64,000 nucleotides of DNA from Edolisoma coerulescens (taxonomy: Eukaryota; Chordata; Aves; Passeriformes; Campephagidae). The DNA lies in assembly GCA_013397115.1 (NCBI GenBank), contig VWZW01007680.1, positions 24,747 through 88,746 on the forward strand. The letters are read 5' to 3'. A program made the position numbers and the translations under genes. The stretch's first letter is position 1; each line of letters begins with the position of its first letter. Positions 22,166 to 35,700 of this stretch are shown piece by piece. The notes beneath the pieces are model-generated. The model ran no database searches, was not told the DNA's origin, and saw only the letters and a program-made list of their open reading frames with translations.

Positions 22166-25100
22166 TCACTTGGCGTCGAGGCGCAGCCAGTGCAGGCCCT
22201 GCCGGGTGTAACGCACCAGCTCCGTCATGATGCTCGTGTTAAACACCAGGGGCCCCATCACCTTGTCCAGTTCAGCAAAGAACTCTAAAACAGCACAAAC
22301 ACAAGTTAAACGAGCACATCTGTAAGCACATCGAGCTCCAGGTCCCGGCGTGAATCGCCGGGGCGGAGAGAAACGGGAGTGAGGAGAGGTGGCGGAATGG
22401 GGGAGTCAAGGAGAAAGGTCCTTCCTAATCCACTCCTTTACTCCTCTGCACTGCTGGGAAACAGCTAAACCATTGCCAAACTTCTTGGTTTTCCTCTAAA
22501 ACTTGTATTTCACTAGTTGAAAATAATTAAAGTACTGCCAAACTTCCTTAGGAAGTCTTCACTAAAGAATTTCAGAAAGGGAAATGCACCAAGTTCCTCC
22601 TCCTACGCTGAACATTTTACAGGAAACACAACAAAGATTTTCATGTCACAACTCCAGCACCACCTTGACAACCACAACACCCAGCCTGGGGTATCCCTGC
22701 AATCCAAGGTGTCACTTTTTGCAGAGGTTCAGCACCCAGGGCACCATCAACAAAATCAAGGCCTGGGAGTGTTCCAGCCCTCTCCGGAGGTTTCGGTCCC
22801 CCTGAGGCAGCCCTTACCTTTCTGTTCTCTCGAGAGCTGTTCTGCTTGTTCCCAGATTTCAGTGGCATAGAGGAAGTTGGAGGTGACCTGGACGTAGCTG
22901 GCAGCCATCTGATGGATGCGCTGCGGGATCGTCACCGAGGACCCGCTCCCTGAAGGGTTGGCTGCCCCGGAAGAGTAATTTCCTGAATTCCCTGGAGACA
23001 GCTTTGGAGAGACTGGAGATGGCATCCCGACAGGTTTGCTGCTCACCCAGAGGGGAAGATGGAATTGGAAAGGCAGAAATGCACCAGCTTTAGACACATC
23101 ATGCCCTGAGATGTCCCCTAAGATCCCTCTGCCCACGCTCAGGGTGTGGGATGGGAAAACACTCCTCCCACTTTACACACCAAAAATCAGGATTTGCCCT
23201 ACAACAAATGAAAATCTCGAGCTGGGAACTGCTGAGGATCCTCCAACAATGATTTATAGCTTACAAAACCTAATTACCAAACTTCAGCATCTCTTAATTC
23301 AATAAAATCTTAAATTCATTGTTTAAATGAACCTTAAAGAGTAAGAACAAAAAAATCACAGCTGGTAACTCCACTGGCAGAATATTGCATTATATAACAT
23401 TACTGCAGATAACACAACGGAAATCTGAAGTGCCCTCCTTAAACTCATTGTATAATTTATCAAAGGTCCATTGTTGGGTTTAAAAGAGCAGAAGTAATTG
23501 CTAAACTATGGAAGAGAGAACCCTGCAAGTTCTTGTAACCTCTGGCCTTGCAGCACTACTAAAGCTCTTGTTTGGGGGGAGAAGCATTAAATTAAGCACC
23601 AAAACCCCCTGGGATAAGTGATTTGTGGGTCAGTGGCACCTTGCCCCTTTTTTAGCCTGACAAACCCGGCAGAGCTGCAGCACCTCCTGATAATTACACA
23701 AAAAATGGACCAGAATCCACAGCCAATCACCCCAAAAGCTGCTCCCTGAGCACCCTGGGCACAAAGAAATGGAGAAAACTTCCTGTAAGCTGAGAAATAA
23801 AGGCAACAGCTTTTGCCACTCACCTTCCCATACCAGGTGACGGTGCTTGAGAATTATTGTAGCAATTCTGTGGGGGGGGGGAAAGACACATTTCACCTGA
23901 TTTGTGTTTATACTTTCATGAATTACATTTTATCTCACTGTTTAATTGTTTCTTTTTAACGAAATAATTTTTTGCAGTTGCACTTTTAAGTAACATTCTC
24001 AATAATATCACAGTAAACTGAAATTTGGGGAAATATCCTTTTTTACTGACGGCTAAAACACAAATTCAGGGATTATTTTAGCAAAACAAACAAATATTGG
24101 AGTAGTCCACGGCTGCTTATGGGAACATTTTAGATTTTTCAGCCTTTTAATAGAAAGCATCTGTTCTCACTGGCATTGAACAATTAAAGATATCCCAAAT
24201 CTGAGACACTGGGTATGTGATGAGCCTGTTTCCTCTCAGCATGGAGAGCTGGAAGCTTCAGAATCCGCTGCACAGAAATTTAGATAAATTCATTGGGAAT
24301 TTACCTAAACCCAGCCAACATCCCACTGCAAACAACCTTCTCCTTGAAGGCTACTACATCTATTAAAGAAAATCAAATTAACAGAGACTTGTCAAGCCAG
24401 GACCAGCAGGGTTATGGTTATTAAAGCTCTGCCCAGCTTTAATACACCTTCAAGTCCAGTTCTGAACAGGTGTTCACATGCAGCAGTCTGAAAATTGGGT
24501 TTGGGAACTTTAAGTGATGCAGAGCTTTCGTACCATTAGGCTTTAATGTTCTAAGAAAATACAGCTGCAATTACCTTCAGATGTTCAGTCAGAGTTTTTG
24601 AGTATTTCAATGCACTTTCCTTTTTCAGTTTGAAAAGCCTCAGGTACAGCAGAGCTTGGCACCGAAGGCTGCCCGAAGACAGGACAAAAACCAAAGTCAG
24701 GTTTATCTCAACTCAGTGAGTTTCAGAATCCCAGTAGCTGTGCTCTTAATGTTCTCTCTGCCAACTCAGCTGTCAAGTTGTAACTCAACCCAAAAATCCA
24801 CAACCACCTCGAAATTCTGAAGAGAACTGAAACAGCTCCGTGTGCCTCAGCCTGCAACTGGAACTCTCAGTGATGCTGCTGGGCTGGGGAGACACCACCC
24901 AGTGACCTCCTAAATAAGGGTTCATTTATTGCTCCCCTGTGCCAGGACACCTTGAGCCTCTGCCAGGGCCTTCCCTCTCCCTTCCCCTGAACCAAAGGGT
25001 TCTGGTCCTCTACACCTTCTGCAGCCACTCCCTCAGCCTCGGGGCTCCTGCCAGTCCCCACAGCCAGTCCGAGTGTGATTTACCCCTGGCTCAGGGCTCA

Positions 25101-26759
25101 GGATGCACCTCTGCTGTCACTCTTCAGCGTTTCAAAGCCTTGGCCCCTGCTGGCAACACCCCCACTCAGAGCAACCAGACACAGCTTAATCTTTGTGTAC
25201 AGCCAAGTGGGAATCTGCTGGGATTGGTTGAAGAACACCCCAGAGCTCAGTGGCCAGCAGCATTTTGTGCAGGTAACGGGTGTGAACTGCACGAGGGCGC
25301 TGCAGGAGTCCCAGCACACTCACCAGAGCACTGCCAGCCTTTTGTCCGCAGCCGTCGCATCCGGGGCCAAGTAATTCTTCAGTTTCATAGTGTATCTGCA
25401 GAGACAGGCAGCAGATCAGCCCCAAAACAAAAGCCACCTTCATTTATCATTCACAGAACACTCATGTTCTCATGAATTCCCAGTTTCAGCTGTCTCCACT
25501 GTTTCAGGAACATCTCTCAGCCCTGAATAAAACATTGACTCAGCAGTAACCAGAATAATTTTGCTCCTCGTGGGTTACTCATTGTAGAGGGACTTCAAGA
25601 GCCTGAGCAGAAACCACCTCAACCTTCATGGAAATGCTTTAAACCCCAGCAACTGGAATGAACTGGTCGCTGCTCCAGTGTTACTGGGAATGACAACAGA
25701 TCTCCAAAGCTGGAGGTAAAACTTCCATATGCCTCGAAGCTCTGATTCCCAGAGCTCCCCCCACCACCCACCCCCGCAGGAGCTCTGCAAAGCTTACTTG
25801 ATTAATTCCACAGTTTCTGAATACATAGGGAACGGGGACTTGGATTCCTGAGCATTTTTCTCCAATGCATTCCCACACTCAATGAAGGACACGACAGCAT
25901 CCAGGTAGTACACGGCCTTCTCGAACCTGTCCGACTGCGGGGAGGGGGAACAGGTCAGCGACAGAGAGCAGAGAAGTGCAAGGAAATTCCAGCACAGAAG
26001 GGCAGGGGAATGGCAAAGGCAGCAAACAACCCCAGCATCAGGGGCACACACTGGGTGGGCACTGGAGATCCACTCACCAAAGCATCTGCATTATGCTTCA
26101 GCTTCTTTGCTTCCTGCAAATAATGATCAGCTGAGTAAGTCCTGCAAGAGAGGACACGGATTTAGGGACCGCAGCCACCACTCACACGGCCTTTTGTAAC
26201 TGGAGCTTCTTCATATTGCCACATTTCAGGGCTTTTTCTGTTCTGACTCAAGCTACACTATGATAAAACTCCTTAAATGAATCTGTTCAATTAGTTAACT
26301 GCTATGGTAAAATTGTTAAAAGTAGTTTCAAGTTAGTTCTCTAGTTGCAGGTAACTCAAACAGTATTTCAAGCAAGTCCTTGAGCAGAAAGTTATATTTG
26401 GTGCAAACATAATTTTATCTGAAAAGGGGATTTAAAGAAGTGCTTTCAGAGCAAGCTGAGGTCTGAACTGGCCCAACTGAAACCTCAAGTCTGCACAAGA
26501 TGGTGAAATATTTGTTTTATTTTCCTTCCGAGGTATTTTCTTTGACAAAGAGCTTGTGTGTAACATCTTCTGTGGAGCAAAATGCCAACTCTCCTCCATG
26601 GGGAGCTGCTTGTGCTCGAGATCAGAGCCCCCCAGAGGGAAAGGGAATTTCCTGTCCTTACCTATCATCAAAAACGAGCTTCGCTCTCCTCGACTTCGCA
26701 CTTTCCGTGGCCTGAGCAGAGGCAGGAGGGCAGCTGGAGGAATTGTTCAGGATCTTTTC
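22166..26759 (-). CDS. AFF4: AFF4 C-terminal homology domain, eight exons
   Basis: From KSRRAKLVFDDRTYSADHYL onward these exons encode the helical C-terminal homology domain, which mediates AFF homo- and heterodimers. Recognisable segments are AVVSFIECGNALEKNAQESK, YTMKLKNYLAPDATAADKRL, LFKLKKESALKYSKTLTEHL, SYVQVTSNFLYATEIWEQAE and LVRYTRQGLHWLRLDAK. The domain is nearly collinear with mammals. The stop codon follows DAK directly; as I recall it, mammalian AFF4 extends three residues further. Confidence 0.93.
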
Positions 26760-29700
26760 CTGAAAGGGAAACCCATGCCATGATTACAAGAAGAGCATTT
26801 GTTGGATAAATTCCCCCGGGCTTCCCCCACTCCATGCAGGAAGGACAGGCTGCCAGAGCTGCCCTGGAGCACCGGGAAGAACTCAGCTCCCAGGAGGCTC
26901 CCACAGGCCTGGGCTGGGGCTCCTCACTGCAGAGGGGAGGGTGCAGCCAAGGCTTTCCAGACACACCCAGGGCCAGGAAATGCCTCCCTCCACCTCCCCT
27001 GCCACTGTTTCTAAATCTGTTTTTCTGCTCTAGCACAGGTGAGGAGGATTTTGAGGATTTCTATCAGCAACACTCTCTCTGAATGCCTTTGCCTTGAAAA
27101 AAAACCCACAGGAGCAGTTACTCCTCTGAGAAAAGCATGAGTAAGCACACCTGAAGTATAAAACAACAAATATATCACAAATTAACAGCTGGCTTGGGGA
27201 CATTTATATTTTTAAATTCCATCACATCGATCTTCCCAACCTAAATCTCTTACAAACCATTTTCTGCACCATCTCCAGAACCATCCACGTTTTCTCCTCT
27301 CCAGCCACGGAGAGCTCTGTAAATCGCTGAGCTGGAACTGAAATAATCTTTCTACAATGTCATAAAATGAGAGCCAGAGCTTCCCATCCCAGCTCCGAGC
27401 ACAGACTGAGCTCCTGCTCTCCTTAAAAACCAGGCCAGGTTCTGTGTCTGCTCTGAGGAGACAGGAGCAGCCTCACAGCTCCATTTCCAGCGTGCAGAGA
27501 GTTTCTGAGTGATGTTCTTATGAACCACTCCAACAGCAAACAGGCAGCACCAGGGATGACTGAACCCATCCCTCCATTTACACAGGAATTTGGCAGGAGA
27601 AGCATTCATATTCCAAGATCTCTCCAAATTGTCTGCTCATTTATGGCCTTCCAAGGCACTTGAGCTCTATGACAGGAAACACTGCACAGCTCAAACTAAT
27701 GATGTTTTAAGCTGAACTGGAAATGGTTGTTTAGATCCAACTAAAAAAAATACAAGAGGCAGGGACAGAAGCAGCCCTTTACCTTGGCTTCCTTGGCACT
27801 GCTGGACCCCTTCCCCTCTGTCTTCTTCTGCTTGGAAGAGGAGCTGCTCTTGCTGCCACTGCTGCTCTCCTTGCCCGGGTTGCTGCTGGATTTTAGGGAT
27901 GAGGATTGACTGACTGTTCTCTTCCTGGAGCTGTGTTCCTGCTTGGAATCCTTCTGCAGGGCTGGGGCAGCAGGGGAGGGCAGCAAATCCTTCTCTTTAA
28001 CAGCACTTGGCTTTGAAGACCTGGAGAAGAGGAACAAACTCAGGGTTTGGGTTTCTTGCCTTAACAAACAAAACCAAAACCAAATCAAACAAAAACAACC
28101 CCAAAAAAACAACCCACGAAAGTTTGATTTTTAAAGCTTAAACTAAACACCTTTTCCCCCACCAAGATTTTTACTGTCAGACCCAGCTTTGGAGAAAAGC
28201 AGAATAATCCTCTCAGTGAATAGGTTTCTCCAAAGCCAGATTGAACTTGTTTTCACCATTTTATTTGTTCTGACCTGAAAACACAGGCAAAACCAGACAA
28301 GTTCTAACCATAAAACCACACCCCTGCACCAGTTCTGTACAAAACCCACCCCAAACCCTCCCAATTTCAGCAGTGGGAGCCAATGCCAGCGCCAGGCTGT
28401 CTGTGCACAGCAGCCAGCCAACAGCTCCAGGGAAAGATGCTCCAGATAAACCTCTGGAACCCAGGGAATGGGAAACTTCCCCAGCACAGCCTTTCAGGAC
28501 ACTCTCACCTGGCTGCTGAGGGATGCTGTTGGCTGTTCCTGCCTTCCCATCATTATTATTTCTACACATTATTTCTAGAAAATCATTGTTTCATTTAATT
28601 AAATGTCCTTCAGAGAACTGCACTGGCAACCAAGCAGATATCAGGAAAAAAAATCAAATATCAGGTGAAAAAGCAAACTAGAAATGTATCCACTAGAGCT
28701 GCTCCCTAACAAACAGCAGGACACTGTTTAACTCAGAAGGGGCAAACAAGAGCTGTAGCACCCGAAGTGCTGCAGCTTCTCACGTCTTTGTGATCTGGCA
28801 GTTGCTCACTGCACAGGAATATTTTCCATGACACAATTACAGTTTTCAGTTGCTTGAACTGAAACAGAAGTTTTAAAAAGCAGTGGAAAAAAACTTAATC
28901 TTTCCTGTGGATTAACACTGACCAAGAAATCAATCAAATAAAGGCATAATAGGTGTTGCAAAAAGCGTGGGGAGGTCCAGAAATAACACATTACACAATG
29001 GTACTGATCTGCTAATCCTGTGTTACTGTACTTGGGTATCACTCACACTTTTCTTGCACTAATAAACCAAGGAGATGGGAGGCTAAATCCACGGATGCAA
29101 AGCTCAATGCCATCAGCTTCCCAAAGAAAGCCAGTTCAGGAATTTATTACCAGTTTAAAACTTGCTAAATAGAGAATTACCAGATGGGGTTAATTTAAAA
29201 GCAGAGATTTTGATTTCTAGACCAAACCCAAGCCCCACTGTGTATTAGAGAAAACCAGGAAGGAAATATTCCCTTCACAGGAGGGGTCACCTCACTTTGT
29301 TAAGGAGCACAATTGTCCTTGGCCAGTGTTTTTGGGGATGGAAATTCATTTCCACCAATTGCTTGTAGAAGCTCTGAAGTAAATTTGTTTGAAGGGTAAG
29401 AAAAAATGAAGTGTTACCAATTATTTGAGGAAAGCTTGGGGTGGGGAAGAGGAGAAGAAGGAGAAGATGAACACCACCCTCTCCACGGCCACCCTGACCC
29501 TCAGTGCTGGGAAGAGCAGATACTCACTCCCTGCTGCTGGAATTCTTGTGTCCTGAGGGAGCTTTTTCTTCCAGTTTCGTTTTCTTGCTTTCACTGGCTC
29601 TGTTTTCATCCTCGTTCTGAGCAAAGCAAATGAGAAAAACATCCAGCAAAGATCCACATTTACACACCCCTGAGAGTGGCAGCATTTCCCATTGAGACAT

Positions 29701-32700
29701 TCAGCAGCTGCTTCACAGTTAAACACAGACCCCAAAACCATGGCCTGCAGCAGCTCATCCTTAGCAAATCCTTACCAGCCCCTGATACTGGAACAAAACA
29801 AAAATCCCAGTCTGGCTGCTAAATGACAACCTGATAAAATCAGCAAGAGCCAAGTTGTTCATTTCAGCACAGATAAATTATCACCATGAGATCCCATAAA
29901 AATCTGCCAAAGGCTTTGGCAGGGTCAGGAGACAGATTTGATGTTTGGGGTCTAAAGAGGTGTCTGATGAATGCCAGGAAAGGGTAAAAATCTAATCAAT
30001 CTATTAAAGTCAGCTCAGAGATGTTGAAAAGTAGGTATTTGTATCAATTTAATCCTCAGGTCACAGGGTCTAGAAGGTAAATTTCTATGCTGTCCTCATC
30101 GAGCACTGGAGGGATCAATACAGGGAATACAGGGGAAAATGGGGCCTCACAGAATAAATCACCTGGTAACAAACCCCAAAGGTTTTGGTTTTGTTACTGA
30201 TGCTGCAACCTGAGAATTATGAGCAAGGAAACCCAGGAAATGTAGAAAATCAAGTGGTGCTTGGAGCACAAACCTAAAACTGCAGGGCTGGGAAAGGGGG
30301 TCCTGTCCTGGCCCCACACAGGTTTCCATCCTCTCAGGAAGCATCCGAGTCACCTGAGGCTTCACAACATTTAACCACCACTATTTCCTGGGATAAAGCC
30401 TAAATTTAACTGGTCTCACCAAAGCTTTGTGGTTTGGACGTGACAGCACAGATCTTTATTGCTGTAATTCCAAATTTGTGGTGAAAGGCAAAAGTGGCCA
30501 AAGAGAGGGAAGTCAGGGAATTCAGGCCCACAGGAACACGTGAGTGCATTCCCAGGAACACCAGGAATTGGACAGTAATGTCTGCAAAAGGAACTGTTCA
30601 CTGTACTGGTCAGAGTTATTCCCATGGTACAGAAGCAGCTCATTCTCTCACTTCATTTCCCTACCCAGAGAAAACAGGAATTAGTCAGGAAGAGCACAGG
30701 ATAAATCTGTTTGCAGTTAGGTGTCAGGGCTCCTGCAGGACACTGATTTCAGCAAGGGGTCAAGTTTACTTTGGTTGCTCAGTAGGAAACTGGTGTAACT
30801 GTGATGATCCATCTCCTCAAATGACTCAGGGAAGGATCTCCCAGAATCCTGGGATTGCAGATATCACCCAAGTCTCCAGCCCCTGTCAGATCCCTCTGAC
30901 GCGGCAAAGTGAAATTTTCACAGTGACATCCAGAGCAGCACAGGGATTTTTGAATCCCTGCCCCAGGGCCTCACAGCCCTAAATTCATGGAAACCAGACT
31001 CCCTGGATCTCTGAGTCCATCTGACAGCTCCAGGTTTGCCCTTTGTACAGAGTGTCCCTTGCTGAGCTTTCAAAAAGCAGTTTAAAATTACACCAGCATT
31101 GACTTGTCACGTTCCCCCCTCCAAGACTATTCCCTCTGTTCAGTTCCCCCACTGACTCCTCCTGCCCATTTTACTGCCCCCCAGCCATTCCTGCTTTTTA
31201 TTTCTAGCTGGAAAGATGAAATGCTTTTTTGGGAACAGATTAAGTATTATTATGGAGTAAAGTAGCACCTGAGATGTTTTCTGCTGCTGCCATGCCCCAA
31301 GCCCAGTCCTGTCCCATCCCTTATCCTGGCAATGGGCAATTCCATGGCTCAGGGAGCTGATCCAGCTGAAAAATGACTTTGTGGGGGTTTTTCCCAGGTG
31401 GATTTCCCACTGGATCAGCTGCCTGAGCCGGCCTGCAGAGCACCAGGGGCTGGTTCCAGGGAGGCAGGACGGGCTGAATGCAGAGCTCAGAGGCACAGGA
31501 TCTGTGACCCCCCTGAGCTCTGGCTCCAGGGCTGACACTCCTACAGGTGTTTCCATAAGAAAATCCCAACAGTCTCCAGCAACAGCACAGGGATGATCCA
31601 GGTGTTCTACACAAGGCAGCAAAGCCACTCCCGCACGGCTCAGTCCCTGCCCTGAGGCGTGACCTGGATTCTGGGGTACTCAGTGCTCCGAGGGCTGAGA
31701 GAACAGGGAAATCTCTCCAGAGTGCTCACCTGTTTGTGTTTCCTTTTGCCTTTTGTGGAGCTCTTGTCCGAGGGCTGTTTCTGGGATTCCCGGGCGTGTT
31801 TCTCCGGAGCGTTTTTCTTCTCCGCCTTGGCAGCCTCGGCGTCCTTGTAAGGCTTCCCTGGTATCCTGGATAAGAGGCTCAGGTCAATCTTCACAATGAG
31901 TGGGTACCTTTCATCAGGGTCACTCAGTGGGGACAGAAGCTCTTTCTCTTCCATAGGAGAGAACATTCTTTGCCGAAAAAAGCTGTCATCCTCCTCCATG
32001 GAAGATTTAACAGGAGTCCTATTGCTCTCAGAGTATTTGGGTGTTTGGGAGGAAGGAGGCAGACTCTCATTTTCATCTGAATCAGAGGATGAGGTATCTG
32101 TTTCGATGAATTCCCTGGATTTCTGGGCAGATTTGCTTGAAGCCTTGTATTTCTTTTTCTCTGTTGTAGGCCGAGGGGAAGACTTGGGCTCCTTCTTTAT
32201 ATTGGGTTTCCTGGAGCCTTTGGTGGCTGCCTTGTGCCTGTTTGAAGGGATATTTGTTGCCATGTCTACTGGGGTTTCACTTTCTATTTTAAGACCTCCT
32301 CTGGGCTCTTCCACAGATGTCTTTTCTGCTTTCTTGGGCTGTTTTTTCCCTACAGTCCTCCTCTGAGTCGAGCTGTCGCTCTGGGCAGGTGATTTCTGCC
32401 TCCCTCGACTGCTCTCCGAGCCCTTCTGGGTGGGTTTGGAATCTCTCCCTGGCGTAGAAGAAATGGAATCCTTGGATCCACCTTGATCAGTGTACCCACT
32501 CCCTGCACCCTGATCCCGTCCCTCTTTCTTGTAGCCTTGGGAAGAAGGGATATTGCTGTCCACGGAAGAAGCTGGTGACACTTTATGGGAATTAACTTTG
32601 TTCAACCAGTTATCCAGTTGCCACTTGTTTGTGGGCGGTGGCTCTGGCTAAAAACAAAGTGGAAAACAGAGTTAGATAAAATATTTCCCATTTCTTCCAT

Positions 32701-35700
32701 TTTTACCACGTGGCAGCTGTAGGATGCTGCACACCAAAGCACCGGGTACACCCAAAACCTGAGATAAATAAATGAAATACAGGCACAAATAACACACATT
32801 TTCCCTTTGTCTGGAGCAGCTGCTACCAACAGGCAATATTTGATCGCCACAGTTTTTTAGGGTTCTGATACCACATCTAACTCTGCTCTCCAACAGACAA
32901 CTGGTGGTAAAAACCACCTCAAATCAAACACCAAATGTGGGCTTATCTAGAGAATTGTCCCATCCCCCCCAGGGACTGCAGCAGAACAGCCCAGCCTGAC
33001 AGCGAGCCCATGTTGGTCGGTCTATTTTTTATTAACAGTGTGAGAATTTGCTGAACTTTTGTGCTGTTAAATGTCAGCATCAGAGCCAAGCTGCTGAAGG
33101 GCAGGCCCTGGCAGCCCTACCTCGGGGGATGCACTCTGGGAGGGCTCGTTGGCCTCGCTGTCACTGGAGCTGCTCTCGCTCTCCGAGTCGGAGCCGGAGC
33201 TGCTCTCGGAGCCGCTGTGGCTGCTCGAGTCATCCCTGGAGTTGTCTGCTCCTTCACTGTTGTGCTGGGAAGGCTCAGAATTACTGCAACAAAAAGGAGG
33301 GAAACCAAGCATTACGTGAGGCACAAGTGCAGCCTGAAAATCCTTTCATCAGGAGTAACAAAATGTAACATTTTAATCAGCATTCAGGAGAAAATTCAGC
33401 CTAAGTGAACACGGTTCAGCCTGGAAACAAACGGCCCTTGGGTGCTGCCCCTTCCCAAAGTGGTCAGTCTCATTCGCAGGATATATTTAATATTCTATTA
33501 TTTAATCACTAATTAAATTCTCATCACCTTTTTCTTTAGGACAAGCCAAAGGACAAAGATGAATTTTGGAAATGAGACCAAGCCAGGAGTGCTGACTGGG
33601 CTGAACATCCCCACGGTGCTGCCTGTGCTGCAATCCCCCAGGAATTCCTACCTTCCAGGTGTGCTCCTTGGCACTGTCTTATCGCAGTCCTGCAATTAAA
33701 ACAAAGAGCATGAAGCTTCTAGAAGCTATTTTAGGCTTGTATATACAATTAAGTTGCAAAACATCAAATTAGAGCCTTTAATTTTTAAAAAATTCATTAT
33801 TTGCAGTAGTTTAAATTTACCTGCATTTTCCTTATATAGAAAGAAAAGCAGTTATTTTCTCCAAGTTTTCAGCACAAATTTCTATTTTGACTACAGTTGT
33901 GAGAGTTCCCATTTCTACCACTAATTAATATCCTGTTTCCACCTTTTTGAATCAGGTGGTTCAGCACTTCACAGTGATTTTCCTGAGATGCCCAGGGTAC
34001 TTGGAATTACCCAGCTAAATGTATTATCTCCAAGTTTTCCACCTGAAGAAAATCAAGTACCAGAACTTGGAAGAGGAATAGAAGAAACCCCAGAGCAGTG
34101 GGGGTTACTGGGCAGCACAGACACACATTTTATTTTTATTTAGCATGTGGAGTGCTAGTCTGGCAGAAGCTGCACAAAGTTAATCCTGAAAAGAGTAAAA
34201 AAAGAGAGTTTTGGATAAAAATGAAGGTGCAGCTGTACTCCCAGGGACAGATACAGCCCCCTGTCACCCCAAACAGTCCCAGGGCACCAATGCACACTGA
34301 TGTTCACACCATGAGCTCTGTAGTGGGATGGTAGAACACAAAGGGGTTTTATATAATGGCTCCTTCATTAAAGATAAGTTTTAAAGTGCACTGTTGTCAT
34401 CTGATGTTCAGAGAAAGCCCCTGTGAAATCAGTTAATAAGAATTTCTAGGTAAAAGCAAACTGTTCCCACAAAACTTCAATTTATTTGCACAGAATTTCC
34501 CCCAAGATTACATTCAGGAATATCTGAGGTTTGTCTGAAAACATTCCATTAGATTTTAATTTCTTAATCACAGATCTCCTGCCAAGCTGCCCAGTTTGCT
34601 GCTGGGCCACTGCTCCCTGCCCGGGGCTGGCCCACGGGTGAGTGCAGTGTTTTTGGGAAGTGGTTCAGGGAACTTACCTGCTCTCCATCGCTGTCTTCAC
34701 TACTGCTAAGTTTTAAGTCATCTTTCAACATACTAAGGGAAAAGGGAGAAAGTGAGACAAGTTTTTCCAAGTGCTTTAATTACTTCCAAAGCATTCTGCT
34801 GGATTTCAACATGGCACTGTTTATCCTGCAGAGGCTGCGTGGGTGAGAGCCACCAGACACCACTCACACATCTCATGGCTAAGAGTGGGGAGCTGAGTCA
34901 TTCTTCAGAGAAGAATGAGGATTCAGGTACTTTGGCTCCTGAGTCCATTCTGTTAAATTTAGAAATCTGACACAATTTGACACAATTTACTGTGGGAGGA
35001 GGTAACTGGTAAATGTTCAACTTCTCACACACAATGGCCAAGGATTGTGTTGGAAATGGAGTGAAGAAAGCCAACCCCAGTGGCTGCTTCCTGTCTCGTG
35101 GCAGCAGTGCAACTGTCCTCAGCCACCATTAATTATTATTATTCAAAGCCATAATTACTGCTGGTAGTCACACACACACAGTTTCACAAGACTGAGAATA
35201 CATGAGCACAATGAAAACACACAGCAGGGGACAAGGCCTTTGGGATTATTGGCAAACATTTGATTATAAGAATAAAACATCTTACTCTGTCTGGTTCGAT
35301 TCACATCTGCAGAGAGAAAATGAGAAAGGATTAGAAGTTTGAATCTCCTGGGTTTGAATCTCCTGAGCTGCTCTACTGGTGATCTGAACAGGAACATCAA
35401 CCTCTAGGAGCTCATTCCTGAATTACTGGTCATTGATAACATTTTACAAAGGATGCATTTATCTCCTTTTTAAGGGTTTTCTTTACCAGATCACAATCAC
35501 TTTTTTAAAAAAAATATTTTTAGTTGTATTGTCCCAGTAAACATCATTTAAACTTCCTTCTCCTGCATCCCAGCTCAGCAGGTGCCCAGTGCTGCCTCTT
35601 GTTCCCAGGGGTTCTCCCATTCCCAGCTTTGGGAATGGCACAGCTCCCTCCCAGCACCTTCCCAAACTGCCTGCCTTTGGGACACTGACTGTAAGTTTGT

